NCBI RefSeq assembly: GCF_963678635.1
Contig: NC_087068.1
Coordinates: 28,088,318-28,152,317, forward strand
DNA length: 64,000 nucleotides
Direction of reading: 5' to 3'
From: Symsagittifera roscoffensis
Taxonomy: Eukaryota; Xenacoelomorpha; Acoela; Convolutidae
This document shows positions 1-9,967 of the stretch, piece after piece. A model generated the notes under the pieces. It did no database searches, was not told the origin of the DNA, and saw nothing but the letters and a program-made list of their open reading frames with translations. Position 1 is the first letter of the stretch. Each line of letters opens with the position of its first letter. The position numbers and the translations under genes were made by a program.

Positions 1-30
1 GAATTAGAAGCCGCCGCGGCAAAGGCATAA

Positions 31-309
31 GCAAAAAACGCAAGGCAAACCCCAAGAGACAAAGCCGTTGAAAAAACGAGGAAATATCTCAAAGATAATG
101 GGTTGCTGGCTGTGCCTTTTTATAAGGGAGTGGGTTTTTGCATAACGAGGAAACAAACGTATGAATCAGAGCTGAACTCCTTGTTGCAATCTGCTCAGTT
201 TGTGAAAAAAGATGCGACCACTGATGAGGTTATATTGAAAATTGAGAAGGAACTTAACAAAGAATTACTAGCCATGAACAAAAGAGACGAGATAAGTGTT
301 CAGTTATAA
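31..309 (+). pseudogene. PLE N-terminal coding fragment, array unit 1
   Basis: The frame is open from a TAA at 28-30 to a stop at 309. It encodes the lysine-rich N-terminus (KAVEKTRKYLKDNGLLAVPF) typical of Penelope-like reverse transcriptases, upstream of the catalytic domain. The fragment is cut off after ATGAGGTCAGCAGTGG, where the foldback begins, so it lacks every RT motif. It nearly matches the fragments at 880-1155 and about 1740-2030. It is not expected to be functional alone; it is part of the 5' array. Confidence 0.7.
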
Positions 310-340
310 TCTAACATGAGGTCAGCAGTGGAAGCTACAT

Positions 341-913
341 CTTTGTCTCTTGGGGTTTGCCTTGCGTTTTTTGCTTATGCCTTTGCCGCGGCTTCTAATT
401 AACATAAGGTTTCACCAGATGTTTTTTGATTTTTCACTTGTGAGACGAAAGTGTCGATATCCGCCAAAAAGTGTTTTATTGAATTTCTCTCTAATGGGAT
501 GCTTCGGGCCCATTGATTTCACTTAATGTACCCATCCAGGCAGTTCAATGTTATCAAGTACCTTAACTGATTGCCCATTTCTCCCCCCAATAAGGATAAT
601 TGTCATTTTCGGACCTGGATTACATTGGAAACTCTTTGGAACCAAATTTTAAGAAGATAAACCTCTTGGGGGAGAAATGGGCAATCAGTTAAGGTACTTG
701 ATAACATTGAATTGCCTGGTTGGCTACATTAAGTGCAATCAATGGGCCCGAAGCATCCCATTCAAGAGAAATTCAACAAACACTTTTTGGCGGATATCGA
801 CATTTTTGTCTCACAAGTGAAAAATCAAAAAACATCTGGTGAAACTTTATGTGAATTAGAAGCCGCGGCAAAGGCATAAGCAAAAAACGCAAGGCAAACC
901 CCAAGAGACAAAG
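341..913. repeat. Long foldback palindrome 1
   Basis: The left arm (about 341-592) is the reverse complement of the right arm (about 662-913), with a spacer of about 70 bp centred near 627. The arms begin and end in the PLE coding start (CTTTGTCTCTTGGGG / CCCCAAGAGACAAAG) and carry the pair CAAGTACCTTAACTGATTGC / GCAATCAGTTAAGGTACTTG near the centre. Arm identity is high, with a few mismatches. A transcript would form a hairpin with a stem of about 250 bp. Confidence 0.85.
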
Positions 914-1155
914 CCGTTGAAAAAACGAGGAAATATCTCAAAGATAATGGTTTGCTGGCTGTGCCTTTTGATAAGGTAGTGGGTTTTTGCATAATGAGGA
1001 AACAAACGTATGAATCAAAGCTGAACTCCTTGTTGCAATCTGCTCAGTTTGTGAAAAAAGATGCAACCACTGATGAGGTTATACTGAAAATTGAGAAGGA
1101 ACTTAACAAAGAATTACTAGCCATGAACAAAAGAGACGAGATAAATAAGTGTTAA
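880..1155 (+). pseudogene. PLE N-terminal coding fragment, array unit 2
   Basis: This is the second copy of the N-terminal fragment, open to a stop at 1155. It differs from unit 1 by scattered substitutions (for example FDKVVGFCIM against FYKGVGFCIT) and is interrupted at the same breakpoint after GTCAACAGTGG. The shared breakpoint shows that the units were copied as units rather than truncated independently. No RT catalytic motif is present. Confidence 0.7.
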
Positions 1156-1192
1156 ATTATAATCTAACATGAGGTCAACAGTGGAAGCTACA

Positions 1193-1770
1193 TCTTTGTC
1201 TCTTGGGGTTTGCCTTGCGTTTTTTGCTTATGCCTTTGCCGCCGCTTCTTATTAACATAAAGTTTCACCAGATGTTTTTTGATTTTTCACTTGTGAGACC
1301 AAAATGTCGATATCCGCCAAAAAGTGTTTTGTTGATTTTCTCTCTAATGGGATGCTTCAGGCCCATTGATTGCACTTAATGTACCCATCCAGGCAGTTCA
1401 ATGTTATCAAGTACCTTAACTGATTGCCCATTTCTCCCCCAATAAGAATAATTGTCATTTTCGGACCTGGATTACATTGGAAAGTCTTTGGAACCAATTT
1501 TTAAGATGATAAACCTCTTGGGGGAGAAATGGGCAATCAGTTAAGGTACTTGATAACATTGAATCGCCTGGATGGCTACATTAAGTGCAACCAATGGGCC
1601 CGAAGCATCCCATTAGTGAGAAATTCAACAAAACACTTTTTTGGCGGATATCGACATTTTAGTCTCACAAGTGAAAAATCAAAAAACATCTGGTGAAACT
1701 TTATGTGAATTAGAAGCCGCCGCGGCAAAGGCATAAGCAAAAAACGCAAGGCAAACCCCAAGAGACAAAG
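1193..1770. repeat. Long foldback palindrome 2
   Basis: This repeats the architecture of the first foldback. The left arm is about 1193-1442, the right arm about 1512-1770, and the centre is near 1482. Its sequence is closely related to the first foldback, so the palindrome belongs to the repeating unit and is not an independent insertion. Confidence 0.85.
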
Positions 1771-2410
1771 CCGTTGAAAAAACGAGGAAATATCTCAAAG
1801 ATAATGGGTTGCTGGCTGTGCCTTTTGATAAGGGAGTGGGTTTTTGCATAACGAGGAAGAAACAAACGTATGAATCAAAGCTGAACTCCTTGTTGCAATC
1901 TGCTCAATTTGTGAAAAAGATGCAACCACTGATGAGGTTATACTGAAAATTGAGAAGGAACTTAACAAAGAATTACTAGCCATGAACAAAACAGACGAGA
2001 TAAGTGTTCAGTTATAATCTAAGATGAGGTCAACAGTGGTGCAACCCGCCCATTTGTACGGTTTCGCTCAGGTACACAAAGCCGAGACACCCCTACGACC
2101 AGTACTATCACTTCCAGGCAGCTCGTATGATAATTTAAACAAAGTGCGTGCGAATTTTTTTGACAATATCGATGGAGCAAATATTGAAACCATTACTGAA
2201 GATATCAGAGAAACAATTGAAAACATTGCTCCGGATCCGGATGAAACCATAATATCTCTTGATGTGAAAAGTTTGTACACTAACGTTCCCCTGAATCAGA
2301 CAGTTGAAATTGCTTTACAGTAGCTGTACAGCCAGGAGTCTCCTCCTGAAATTCAAAGAGCAACCATGAAAAGGCTTTTGATAATGGCAGTCAGCAAAGT
2401 ATATTTCTAG
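1771..2410 (+). pseudogene. PLE1 RT fingers and motif A
   Basis: About 2030-2323 encodes HLYGFAQVHK, then PLRPVLSLPGSSYDNLNK, then the motif A block SLDVKSLYTNVPL. These are the most conserved blocks of PLE reverse transcriptases; the motif A aspartate binds the catalytic metal in the family. A TAG at about 2321-2323 ends the frame, and the homology continues past it (LYSQESPPEIQRATMKRLL). Because the third array unit flows directly into this region, it fixes the real N-terminus of the protein. Confidence 0.8.
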
Positions 2411-2745
2411 TGTAAGGATTCATGGTATGTACAAATTGATGGTTGAGCAATGGGCGCGTCCCTCGTTGTAGTTCTGGCATACTTATGGTTGGAAGAGTAC
2501 GAGTTTGCTCTAAGACAAGAAGTACCGGTTGTAACGGAGATACAGCAAATTAATGACAAAAACGGTTTGTACCCATGCTGCAGCAGGAAAGTCACATATA
2601 GATCAAAGGGGGTTGAATGCGAGAGTTACCGAAGCTGGTATAATCTATAATGCGAGAAAACATCCGATGACGTATACGCATCAATAACCGAGATAGTTTG
2701 GTACTGTGAAAGCTGCTGCCGCGCAAAGAACAAGGAGAAGGATAC
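2411..2745 (+). pseudogene. PLE1 RT motif B and embedded PHD-like finger
   Basis: About 2420-2490 encodes the motif B region (SWYVQIDG, a stop, then AMGASLVVVLAYLWLEEYEF). About 2565-2720 encodes a Cys/His-rich finger with CCSRKVTYRSKGVEC and a terminal WYCESCC. The spacing fits a C4HC3 PHD-type zinc finger, but here the first and fourth cysteines and the histidine are replaced (Y, Y and N), and a stop falls before the sixth ligand. PLE2 carries a finger at the same place with a different set of ligands kept. The finger lies between RT motifs B and C. Confidence 0.65.
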
Positions 2746-3174
2746 TCCCCAGGTGAAATTGTTCAATTGTTCCTCTGGTATGTGGATAACATTGTTAGAA
2801 CAGTCAGAGGTGAGCCGAGTTGTCTTCTGGATGACGCCAATTCTCTTCATCCAAATCTGCAGTTCACTCTAGAGGAAACGAATTCGCAGGGAAATTTACC
2901 GTTCCTAGATTTGAACATAAATGTATCACAGGTTAGGGATGTAACTTGCAGTTGGTATCAAAAACCAACAGATATAGGGACTCTACTGAATCATAGAAGC
3001 TGCGCCGCAACTAAGTATAAGCGTAGTGTTATCCAAGGCACTGTACACAGGGTTTTTAGGAGTACATCTAGCTGGGATCAATTTGATAAAGCTATGGAAA
3101 CTGATAGGGCGCAATGGCTGACAATTCAGTACCCTGAAAATTGGTCCGCAAAGGTGGCTTCAGACGCCTCGTGA
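2746..3174 (+). pseudogene. PLE1 RT motif C and thumb
   Basis: The frame 2767-3174 begins with FLWYVDNIVRTVRG, the motif C hairpin with the second catalytic aspartate mutated to asparagine. NLPFLDLNINV and CSWYQKPTD follow (motifs D/E and the thumb entry), then the helical VIQGTVHRVFRSTSSWDQF segment. These blocks match the same region of PLE2. The frame ends at a TGA at 3172 just before the linker to the endonuclease. Confidence 0.75.
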
Positions 3175-3201
3175 AAAACCATCGAGGGTAAGGGCAAGCC
3201 C

Positions 3202-3697
3202 TTGGATACTGAGAGATGTTTTTCAACTCAATCACCAAAGGATGTGAAGCCCTCAATGCTGATGGTGCAATATAGAGGCATCGGAAGCCAATGCTTTGCT
3301 AACAAGTTACGAAAATTAACTAACCTTCAAGTGGTTTTCACCACAAGAAAACTAGAATCATGTTTACAATCACTGAAGTCAGCATTTTATAATGAACTCA
3401 AGTCAAGATTGGTTTACAAACTGTCATGTAGTAGAGACACTTCCACCTATGTCGGGCAAACGGTTCGACATTTGACCACGAGAAATGAGGAATATAAGAA
3501 AGCAGATTCACCGGTAGGCCTCCAACTTCAGTAATGCCAACTTGAGGGGAATAGCGCAGATCTTAGTTGGAAAATTATAGACAGTTTAAATAACCAAACA
3601 AAATTGTTGACATTAGAGGCAATACATATCAGGAAGAGAAACCGGGCTTGAACACGCGCGATGAGTTTAGGAGCAGGGAGTTAACACTGAAAATTTA
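3202..3697 (+). pseudogene. PLE1 GIY-YIG endonuclease domain
   Basis: After a basic linker the frame encodes SRLVYKLSCSRDTSTYVGQT and then VRHLTTR, the GIY-YIG signature (here VYKL/YVG with the conserved arginine). A stop at 3534 is followed in another frame by LLTLEAIHIRK and by RSRELTLK near 3690, the usual C-terminal end of this domain. In PLEs the domain nicks target DNA for integration. The paired cysteine expected in CSRD is missing (compare CPGC in PLE2). Confidence 0.7.
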
Positions 3698-4645
3698 GTC
3701 CCAAAATTATTTTGGTTTTTTAGTTAAAACGTACATGTCTAAATCGAAATTATGACTCAAAAACTTCCAGACAAATTAAGTTAAACTGTTTAATTAATAT
3801 CAGAGCTTAAAAGTATGTTAATCGTAATAAAAATTTAGACGTCAACTGTGATTGGCTAATTTTTTAACATGATTGTTTAGAACCAAAATGCATGTGATTT
3901 TTTGTAAATAACATTTGTAAATTGACGTTTTATTGTCATTTAGATTATTTTATTGTGAAATTCCTGACGATGCACATAGTTGCGAAAACGTTTGAAATTT
4001 ACTTTTTAACAAAAATTTTTTCAAATTTTGATAGCTTCTTCAAAAAGTTGGTGGCTCTAATCATGTGCTCTTTACTGGATTTCGATGGAAATGGTGTCCA
4101 AATTGGATACTGAAAAGAGGCATTTTGGAGAGTGAAATTCTTAATTTGCGCTTAATTTTTCCACAAGTGTAAATTACACTGACAACAATCAGTTCGTCAA
4201 CAACCTTCAAAAATAAATCTGATTGCCTCTTTTTGCTTATCAAAAAACCATATGACTATGTGTGCGCGTATGCTTAACAATTGCGCAAATTGTAGCATCT
4301 TTTAGGATTAGTGCGATCTTAATGTGTAACCACGGTAAGAATTCCGCTGAAGCGGACAAGGTAAGCCGACGGACGTAAGAAGATTCAACGAGTTCCGACA
4401 TAGATTTGATTTCCAATGGTTGAACGTCTTCCGGTGCCAAAAGATAAGGTTGAGACTATCGAACCAACGACTCAGAAACGCAAAAGAACTTCAAATAGTC
4501 TCTATAATTTGCGAACGCCATGACGCGTCTGCGGAAAGTGCTTTACCGAAGATGGTTGTCATGACTTACCTGCCTCAAATGAGAAATTCTCTACGCTTTC
4601 AAATCTTAATGCCCTTATGAAGCAGAGTTTATCTTCTACTCACAG
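3698..4645. other. PLE1 3' flank and unassigned AT-rich sequence
   Basis: The first ~300 bp are AT-rich. Near 3965 they contain CCTGACGATGCACATAGTTGC followed by GAAAACGTTTG, a phrase typical of PLE 3' untranslated tails. From about 4060 to 4645 there are only short ORFs on both strands with no recognisable domain. I see no gene here. Confidence 0.5.
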
Positions 4646-4649
4646 TCCC

Positions 4650-5440
4650 CCACGACATATCTACAGTGTAACACTTGCCCTTACATTATAGTACAGAGCG
4701 TAGAAAAAAAACCAATTGACTACTGGCTGAAGTCAGTTACCCTAATCCTACTCTTTGACCAACCAATTTTGAACATTTGTAATTACATAATAAATTACGT
4801 AATCAATAATAACATTTACCTTTAAAATAATTACAAATTTCTCTAATCCTACTCGTTTTTAATCGTATTGACCTAGCCATGTGTTTTTTTTGGTCTGTTA
4901 AGGGCTAACTTTTATGTTACCATTTTTTGGCCATCAGCCATCCACTTTTGACCATCTTTCGCTGGCATGCAACAATAACCTCATAGCTGGGTCTCGGATC
5001 CCCAGACAACGTGGTTAATACTAAAAACGAGGCTAGAAGCCACAATTATTAGATTTTATGACAGTTATATACTAGATTCATTAGAGAAGGGTTGACCCTT
5101 TCCTCGCCTTTAACTGCTCATATTCTGAAGTACTATAACAAAATCGGTTTAAATTGAATGCGTTCAGGGCATTACAGTAGCTTAATTATAATCAACTCTT
5201 GTTAAAAGAGTTATCGGCACCGGATCTCCAATTCCGACCTCTCTTTCGACCGTTTTTGTCTTGCAATCGGGTGTTGTGTATTTGAAACAATGTTGTTGTC
5301 AAAATGGCCGTTTTGGTTATTTCTCAGAAATATTCCAGTTCAAATCGAAATTTTGAAATTTCAAAACTCTGGAACATTCCAAGCCACTTCCAATTTAATT
5401 TTAACGCCTCTAACGTCATTTTTAGCGTACGTACTATGTT
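4650..5440 (-). repeat. LTR copy 1 of the large gypsy family (diverged, truncated)
   Basis: It aligns with the LTRs at 9968-10812 and 31382-32252 over most of their length. Shared landmarks are the GAGCGTAG stretch (4673), GGCCATCAGCCA, CATAGCTGGGTCTCGGATCC near 4985, and the GGGTTGACCCTTTCCTC block. It is the most diverged copy together with copy 2 and stops just before the PLE2 3' end. No internal region of the gypsy element follows it, so it may be a solo or truncated LTR. Confidence 0.7.
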
Positions 5441-5639
5441 ACCTGCTCAGGAAAAACAATCAATGTTAGTTAAGAGAACGTTTTCGATTGATTACATCAT
5501 CATCTGAAAATGGAAAAACAATAAACGTACAATCAAAAGTGTACAAACAGAAAAAAAACCAAAAATAAAAACATAAACAACAGCATAAAAATAGCACCGA
5601 GAGATCTAAAAAATTGATATCTTTAAGCCATCTTTGATG

Positions 5640-5965
5640 GGACAATAAAGATGTTTTTCTTAACCTTGACTTTGAAATCGCGCGACCTGTATTCCTCTCT
5701 TCTGTTGAGCCTTGGTTTGAGTCGGTTGATGTGGAGGGCCTTATGAAAAAAAAAATATGACTGGGTCGTTAGATCGATCTATGATCTTCACTATCAAGTT
5801 TTATGTGTTGCCATTGCAATGTGTCATGTGTTCACCCACTGGAGTAGAGGTCCGCGAAAGCTCGTTAAGGCGGGTGGTGAGGTGTCGGGTTGTCTACCCA
5901 ACATAGCTGGCACTACAGCCAGGACAAGTGATATGATATATCACATTACTAGAGAGATGATTCGG
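5640..5965 (-). pseudogene. PLE2 GIY-YIG endonuclease domain
   Basis: Reading down from about 5960, one frame gives NVIYHITCPGCSASYVG, a TAG, then TTRHLTTRLNEL and TPVGEHM. This is the GIY-YIG signature with a CxxC pair. The in-frame TAG replaces the usual glutamine of YVGQT (one base change from CAG). A frame-shifted tail with RLKPRLN-like and EYRSRDF-like blocks follows near 5650-5720. The domain is recognisable but cannot be translated intact. Confidence 0.75.
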
Positions 5966-6012
5966 GATCTTGGATTTTAGAGAGGGGGCAGCAGTTTTCA
6001 GTTTCCGTTTAA

Positions 6013-6624
6013 TCAAAATAACAGGGGCACGAGTGATTTTGTCAAACGTCTTCTAAAAATGTCACTCACAGTGCCCCTGTTTTGCAAATTGAACAATGTT
6101 GTCAGGCCTTTGTCTTTCTTCTGCCTGTCCGTGATGTTCTTTTTCAGCCCCAACAGTTTATCAATAGTTTCTCTGACGAGGGGTTCGTAGAATTGGGATG
6201 GATACTGGTTTGCTTCCCATATCCTCTTTGCCTTTTGAATACCAGTATGGAAGTTGTTCCATGTCGATGTGGCATTAAAGATGTGGTGAATGCACCCCTT
6301 AATCATGTTGCCTTTGTAACCAATCAATGCAAGGGCTGTGAAGGAAAGTATCAGTCCAGTATCGGTAGGTTTCTGATACCAACTAGTACTCACTTATGCA
6401 TCCTGGCCTTTTACAAAAATGTCCAGAAAAAGGATACGGTTGTCTCTCAACCTTTCCATAGTAAATTCCAAGTGGTGATGAAGCGTTTTGACCCTGTCGA
6501 AGATGCTGTCGATAGAGTCACTCTGCGCAGATCTCAAGATATCGTCTAATAGTGTCCGAAGAATTTTGCTTTTTCCATAATGGCGGGAACCGTCTCCTCT
6601 TCTTGACACTGAGTGTAAATCCAA
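6013..6624 (-). pseudogene. PLE2 RT motif C, D/E and thumb
   Basis: Two adjoining frames. The one starting at 6624 contains LLDDILRSAQSDSIDSIFD (motif C, with the catalytic DD kept but the usual Y replaced) and ILFLDIFV. The one starting at 6393 contains STSWYQKPTDTG followed by the thumb segment MIKGCIHHIFNATSTW. A TAG between them (about 6394) replaces a residue near the frame junction. The blocks match PLE1 in the same order, confirming the family. Confidence 0.8.
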
Positions 6625-6960
6625 TGGTCACCAAGCATGTTTTTTATTGCCTTGAGTGAGATCTCACTGCGTTTACGATGAAACCAGAGCATGCATTTCT
6701 TGCAACGTATAGAGTATTTTTTCCAAGTAACCTTCTTGGCGCAGACGGGACACATTGTTTTATCATCAGTAGCAGATCTTTCTCGCTCTGTGTGGATGGA
6801 GTGTTGTTCATCCGGGGCAATGTCAGCTTAAAACCGCTTCATTCACACCTTGGCTAGAATAATCGCCATTGCAGCTCCAATCGCGTCTCCATCCTTTTGA
6901 ACGTACCATTTATCACCACACATCAAGTAGACATCAGTAACTGCGAGTTGCATGAGTTGC
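6546..6960 (-). pseudogene. PLE2 RT motif B and embedded PHD-like finger
   Basis: About 6960-6849 encodes motif B, with GDKWYVQKDGDAIGAAMAII. After a short gap the frame from 6755 encodes CPVC, then IRCKKC, then LWFHRK, then a final TQCQEEE. This is a C4HC3 PHD-type pattern with six of eight ligands kept; the sixth ligand is R and the seventh Y. PHD fingers commonly bind histone tails. A finger inside the palm, between motifs B and C, is unusual and is shared with PLE1. Confidence 0.7.
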
Positions 6961-7001
6961 TTGCATGTATCTCTATCGATTTCCGGGGCCGATTCGGAGT
7001 T

Positions 7002-7306
7002 CTAAAGCACGTCGCAAGCTATGTCAATAGCCTCCGCAACTGGTACGTTAGTGTAGAGACTTTTCATGTCTAAAGAGAAAATCTCTTCGTCGTCCTGCAA
7101 TTGTAGGTCCGTGAGTCGCTTTTTCATGTCAGTGGTGGATGTTTTAATATTGGCACCAGGAACCCGACTGGACAAAATAGCAAGCCAATTGTTGATATTA
7201 TCATAGCAGCTACCTGGTAAAGAGAGCACCAGTCTAAGGGGGGGGTGCTTCTTTGTTCACTTTTGCCAATCCATTTAACTTGGCCGGTTGGGCACCCCCA
7301 GAACAA
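7002..7306 (-). pseudogene. PLE2 RT motif A region
   Basis: The frame encodes LSLPGSCYDNINNW, GANIKTSTTDMKKRL and the motif A block SLDMKSLYTNVPVAEAIDI. These are equivalent to 2090-2323 of PLE1 at perhaps half identity. The upstream PLRP block is present only in a shifted frame near 7225-7306, and sequence beyond that is not PLE. Confidence 0.75.
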
Positions 7307-7344
7307 AGGTGTTGATAGAGCGACATTGGAACCTTCTCACTGTC

Positions 7345-8104
7345 GACAAGGTGTTTCAGTGTACTTTGTTACCGTTTTAAGGCCACCAGCCAAACAACTT
7401 TCGATCATTTTTCGTTTACATGAAAAAGTAGCCACATAGTTGAGTCTCAAATCACCAAAAAACGTGATTACTATTGAAAATACGGCTAGAAAACCACAAT
7501 TAAATATGTTTTTTTGACAAATTTATAGTAAACCCAGTAGAGATGGGTTGATTCTTTACTCGACTCTAATTGCTCATACTCTGAATTACTAAATTACAAT
7601 TGGAGTGAATTAAATATGTTCAGGGCATTACAGCAGCTAAAATATATCTTCCAAGTTCTCCTACAGTCTCTGAGAACCGGGCTTTCGATTCCGCATTCTC
7701 CCGGAAATAACACCGTTTTGTCTCCAGTTTTGTTGCATGGGAGGATTTAAATCTCTCCCGAATGTCCCACTGCACCTTCCGTTTACACGATTTTCTTCAT
7801 TTAAGGACCTTATCGTGTCTTGATGTCACAATAAGAAGCTTCGTTTCCCTTCTATCTTTCTCTCTAGTTTACGACTAGTTTTTATTTCGTATTCTGATTG
7901 TTTTCTTTTTCGTTTTTTTTTTCGGTCAAAATGGATGTTTCTGTTATTTCTCCGAAATGTTTCAATCCATATCAAAATTTTGAACAACTAAAATTCTAGA
8001 ACATTCTGCGTCTTCTTTCACTATAAATTCAGTAACAACGCTTTTAACGTTCTTTTCGGCGTGCATCGGGGTGTTCGACAGTGCCAGTCCGGGGAATTGG
8101 CACA
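7345..8104 (-). repeat. LTR copy 2: 3' LTR of the older gypsy copy
   Basis: It aligns with LTR copy 3 from about 130 bp inside that LTR (TTACCGTTTTAAGGCCACCAGCC) to the end GGCACA at 8104 (TGTGCC on the minus strand, a TG start). PLE2 abuts its other end, so the first ~130 bp are missing. Minus-strand upstream of it lie the 3' internal region and ORFs of the older element, so it serves as that element's 3' LTR. The internal side has TGAGGGGACTG, a possible polypurine tract remnant. Confidence 0.75.
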
Positions 8105-8589
8105 TAGTCGCGAACAGTCCCCTCAATATCCACTTTGAACGCTTAACTCCGGTTTATCTTCAAGTGGTGATCCAGTGCTCTTTAATAAAAGTACAAGCTG
8201 CATCAGAAATTGAAATTGATCTACGTCAACTCAACTCATCGCGTGTCATGAATGAAATCATAGTCTATCTCACTACATTTTCACGAATTATGCACCATGA
8301 GGAGTGTGCAAGATAAAAATTATTTATTGACTACTTACGTCATTCCATTATGAAATTTCTTCTCGCTCTTGATTGTGAAGAAGTTTTCGGACGTGTCCGT
8401 TAAAATTATTTTAGAGTTACTCACAAGTGAAATTTTTTACTCATGCTGATGCCCTAAGTAATGAAAAAAAGGCTAGTTGATGAGGTACCCGCCCTTCTCG
8501 AGCGAGCGCACCCAAACCCTACGAGGTCGCCAAAAATAAAAATGTGTGTTATGCAGGTTAAAATTTTTCAGTCTGTCATAAATAAATTA
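8105..8589 (-). other. 3' internal non-coding region of the older gypsy copy
   Basis: It aligns with 10813-11270 of the younger copy, including CACCATGAGGAGTGTGCAAGATAA and the GAGCGAGCGCACCCAAACCCTAC block. It has no convincing ORF. It sits between the accessory ORF and the 3' LTR. The younger copy lacks about 44 bp of it right next to the LTR, the stretch that contains the possible polypurine tract. Confidence 0.6.
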
Positions 8590-9222
8590 TTATAGTCCAA
8601 TTTTTTGTTCAGTCTGCAATGAGACCGGGCTCACTTCCACGCCCAGGGCAATCCTTAACTCATATGCCCTTTCGAGACGTTCCACTGATTCAATCGAATT
8701 CGTGATGCTATAGAACCCCAGGGCAGTGTTGAAGTTCACCTCAGTAACCCCGCGGCAACCTGCAGCTAACTCATTCTCGCTTCTGTCCGACATGATCTCC
8801 CGAAAAGCTTCGCTAATTGGCAATGTTGTTCGCCCAGAGTTTCCAAACAAAGACTTGTTCCACACACGTGCCCTTCCAGTCCTCAACTGGCGGCCAGGCA
8901 GAGGCCTTTCTCCATCCAATCACTTGAGAAATTTCCCTCGGATGGTTCCGTGGGTAATTTCTCACTCTGAGTCATCCTTTTCAAAGCGACCAGGTGGTGA
9001 AACACTACCAAATCGTGCAAGCTCTCATCATCACCCCTTCTAGCTCGATATCCGCGGTGACGTTCCATAGCATCTAGGAGTGCGATGGTGAACATCGCCA
9101 GCTCCGGATGTTCCAGTCCAAAGTTGCAGTCCAACAAATGCTGATATATCTCGTCCAGAGTAGTTCCAAGACTCGCTGAGATGAAATCCATTGAAATCCA
9201 TGAGATCAATCGTGTCGCTCAT
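8590..9222 (-). pseudogene. Short accessory protein of the older gypsy copy
   Basis: The product is unrecognised. The N-terminal half (from about 9209: SASLGTTLDEIYQHLLDCNF and ELAMFTIALLDAME) matches the protein starting at 19582 of the younger copy. The C-terminal half (NFNTALGFYSITNSIESVER and SLQTEQKIG) matches 12634-13188 there. In this copy the two halves are nearly contiguous; in the younger copy about 5.9 kb lie between them. A frameshift separates the halves near 8900. The predicted protein is mostly alpha-helical and soluble, with no catalytic motif that I can see. Confidence 0.6.
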
Positions 9223-9609
9223 TTTCGTTTTTGTTGATTACCGTTTTTGATTCCGGTTTCAAAAGACAATGAAAAATGATCGATCAATCACGATTTAGAA
9301 GACAAGTCGCAACTTAGGAACTGTTAGACAAGGCATGTTATCTTCAATGATAAAACATCATTTACATCTTCTGCAAGAAATCAATTGAAATTTTTTTTCT
9401 CGATATAAAAATTAGCACCCAATTGGATCGTCTGCCTCCATTTACGTCAATTTCAATTGAGAGGCTGTCACCTTTTACACCAGGATCACAATTAATTAAC
9501 CGTCACATAATCATAACCATACACTAACACAAAATAACAATCTCAAACCTCAACATTACTATAAAAAAAAACCACGACTCAAAACCTATTCTTATTGCTA
9601 GCATATGCT
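9223..9609 (-). other. Spacer between macro gene and accessory ORF, older copy
   Basis: AT-rich, but its first part aligns with 19600-19760 of the younger copy (GACGATCC..TTGGGTGCTA against GTGGATCGTCC..TTGGTGCTAG read on opposite strands). The conservation suggests a shared untranslated or initiator region. No ORF survives here. Confidence 0.45.
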
Positions 9610-9966
9610 CAGATTGTACTTCTTATGCAATTGGACTTCTACATTCGCGAAATATCACATGAACTAGAGCATATAACTCTCTGAAATGTAGCTTTCCCTT
9701 ATTGGGATCATACACTCACAAGGAGAGCGAGGTGACTCCTCTATCTCTCGACCAGAAAATCCCTAAGTCGAGTTAGCGCCAGTACTAAACTTTCGGCATC
9801 CACGTGCTTTCTATCGGTGGCCTTCGTTACCAAGTTTTTTCCCGGTATCTGTGATGCAAGAGGGAGCAGTTCTATAATCCCTCTTACAACAGGCGTCTGT
9901 TTTCATAAAATATCGATATTCTCAATCTTTCTTCTAAAGTCGGCTGCCAGTGCTGTTGTAACATTC
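9610..9966 (-). pseudogene. Macro domain, C-terminal half (older copy)
   Basis: Reading down from 9966, the blocks TTALAADF, HVDAESLVLALTRLRDFL and ELYALVHVIF match the macro domain of the younger copy at 19971-20397, with stops and a frameshift. The N-terminal part is absent because the LTR of the younger element begins at 9968. The missing N-terminal part lies at 32254-32350, on the far side of the younger element. Confidence 0.65.
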
Positions 9967-9967
9967 A

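Larger units (their letters stand above)
1..2030 (+). repeat. Tandem array of ~850-bp Penelope-like 5' units
   Basis: Three successive copies of one unit start near 1, 853 and 1708 (the same coding word begins at 103, 952 and about 1808, a spacing of about 850). Each unit has ~340 bp of PLE N-terminal coding sequence; in the first two it ends at the same point (after GTCAGCAGTGG or GTCAACAGTGG) and is followed by a ~570-bp foldback. The third unit reads through that point into the reverse transcriptase. Tandem, partially inverted 5' arrays are known for Penelope-like elements (pseudo-LTRs). The window opens inside a unit, so the array probably extends to the left. Confidence 0.85.
1730..3697 (+). 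mobile_element. Penelope-like element PLE1 (degraded)
   Basis: Read in three frames, the stretch gives in order: the PLE N-terminus, RT fingers and motif A, motif B, a PHD-like cysteine/histidine finger, motif C, the thumb, and a C-terminal GIY-YIG endonuclease. This order (RT then GIY-YIG) is diagnostic of Penelope-like elements. The element is dead: stops and frameshifts interrupt it at 2321, 2404, 2443, 2648 and 3172, and the motif C aspartate pair has become YVDN. The first in-frame GIY-YIG zinc ligands are also changed. Its 5' end is the tandem array described above. Confidence 0.85.
5450..7306 (-). mobile_element. Penelope-like element PLE2 (5'-truncated, degraded)
   Basis: On the minus strand the order is RT motif A (near 7050), motif B (6849-6900), a PHD-like finger (6600-6755), motif C (near 6570), the thumb (6013-6393), then GIY-YIG (5810-5965). 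The 5' part of the protein is missing: the element starts abruptly near 7306, beside LTR copy 2, as expected for 5' truncation on insertion. Near 5490-5515 the minus strand has GATGATGATGTAATC and then GAAAACGTT, a PLE-like 3' tail. It is only distantly related to PLE1. Confidence 0.8.

Noticed and set aside
215-245. CTGATGAG followed by GAAA resembling a hammerhead ribozyme core, which PLEs can carry
   Set aside because: The letters are the codons of the conserved N-terminal protein (T-T-D-E-V-I), and no stems flank the core in any of the three units.
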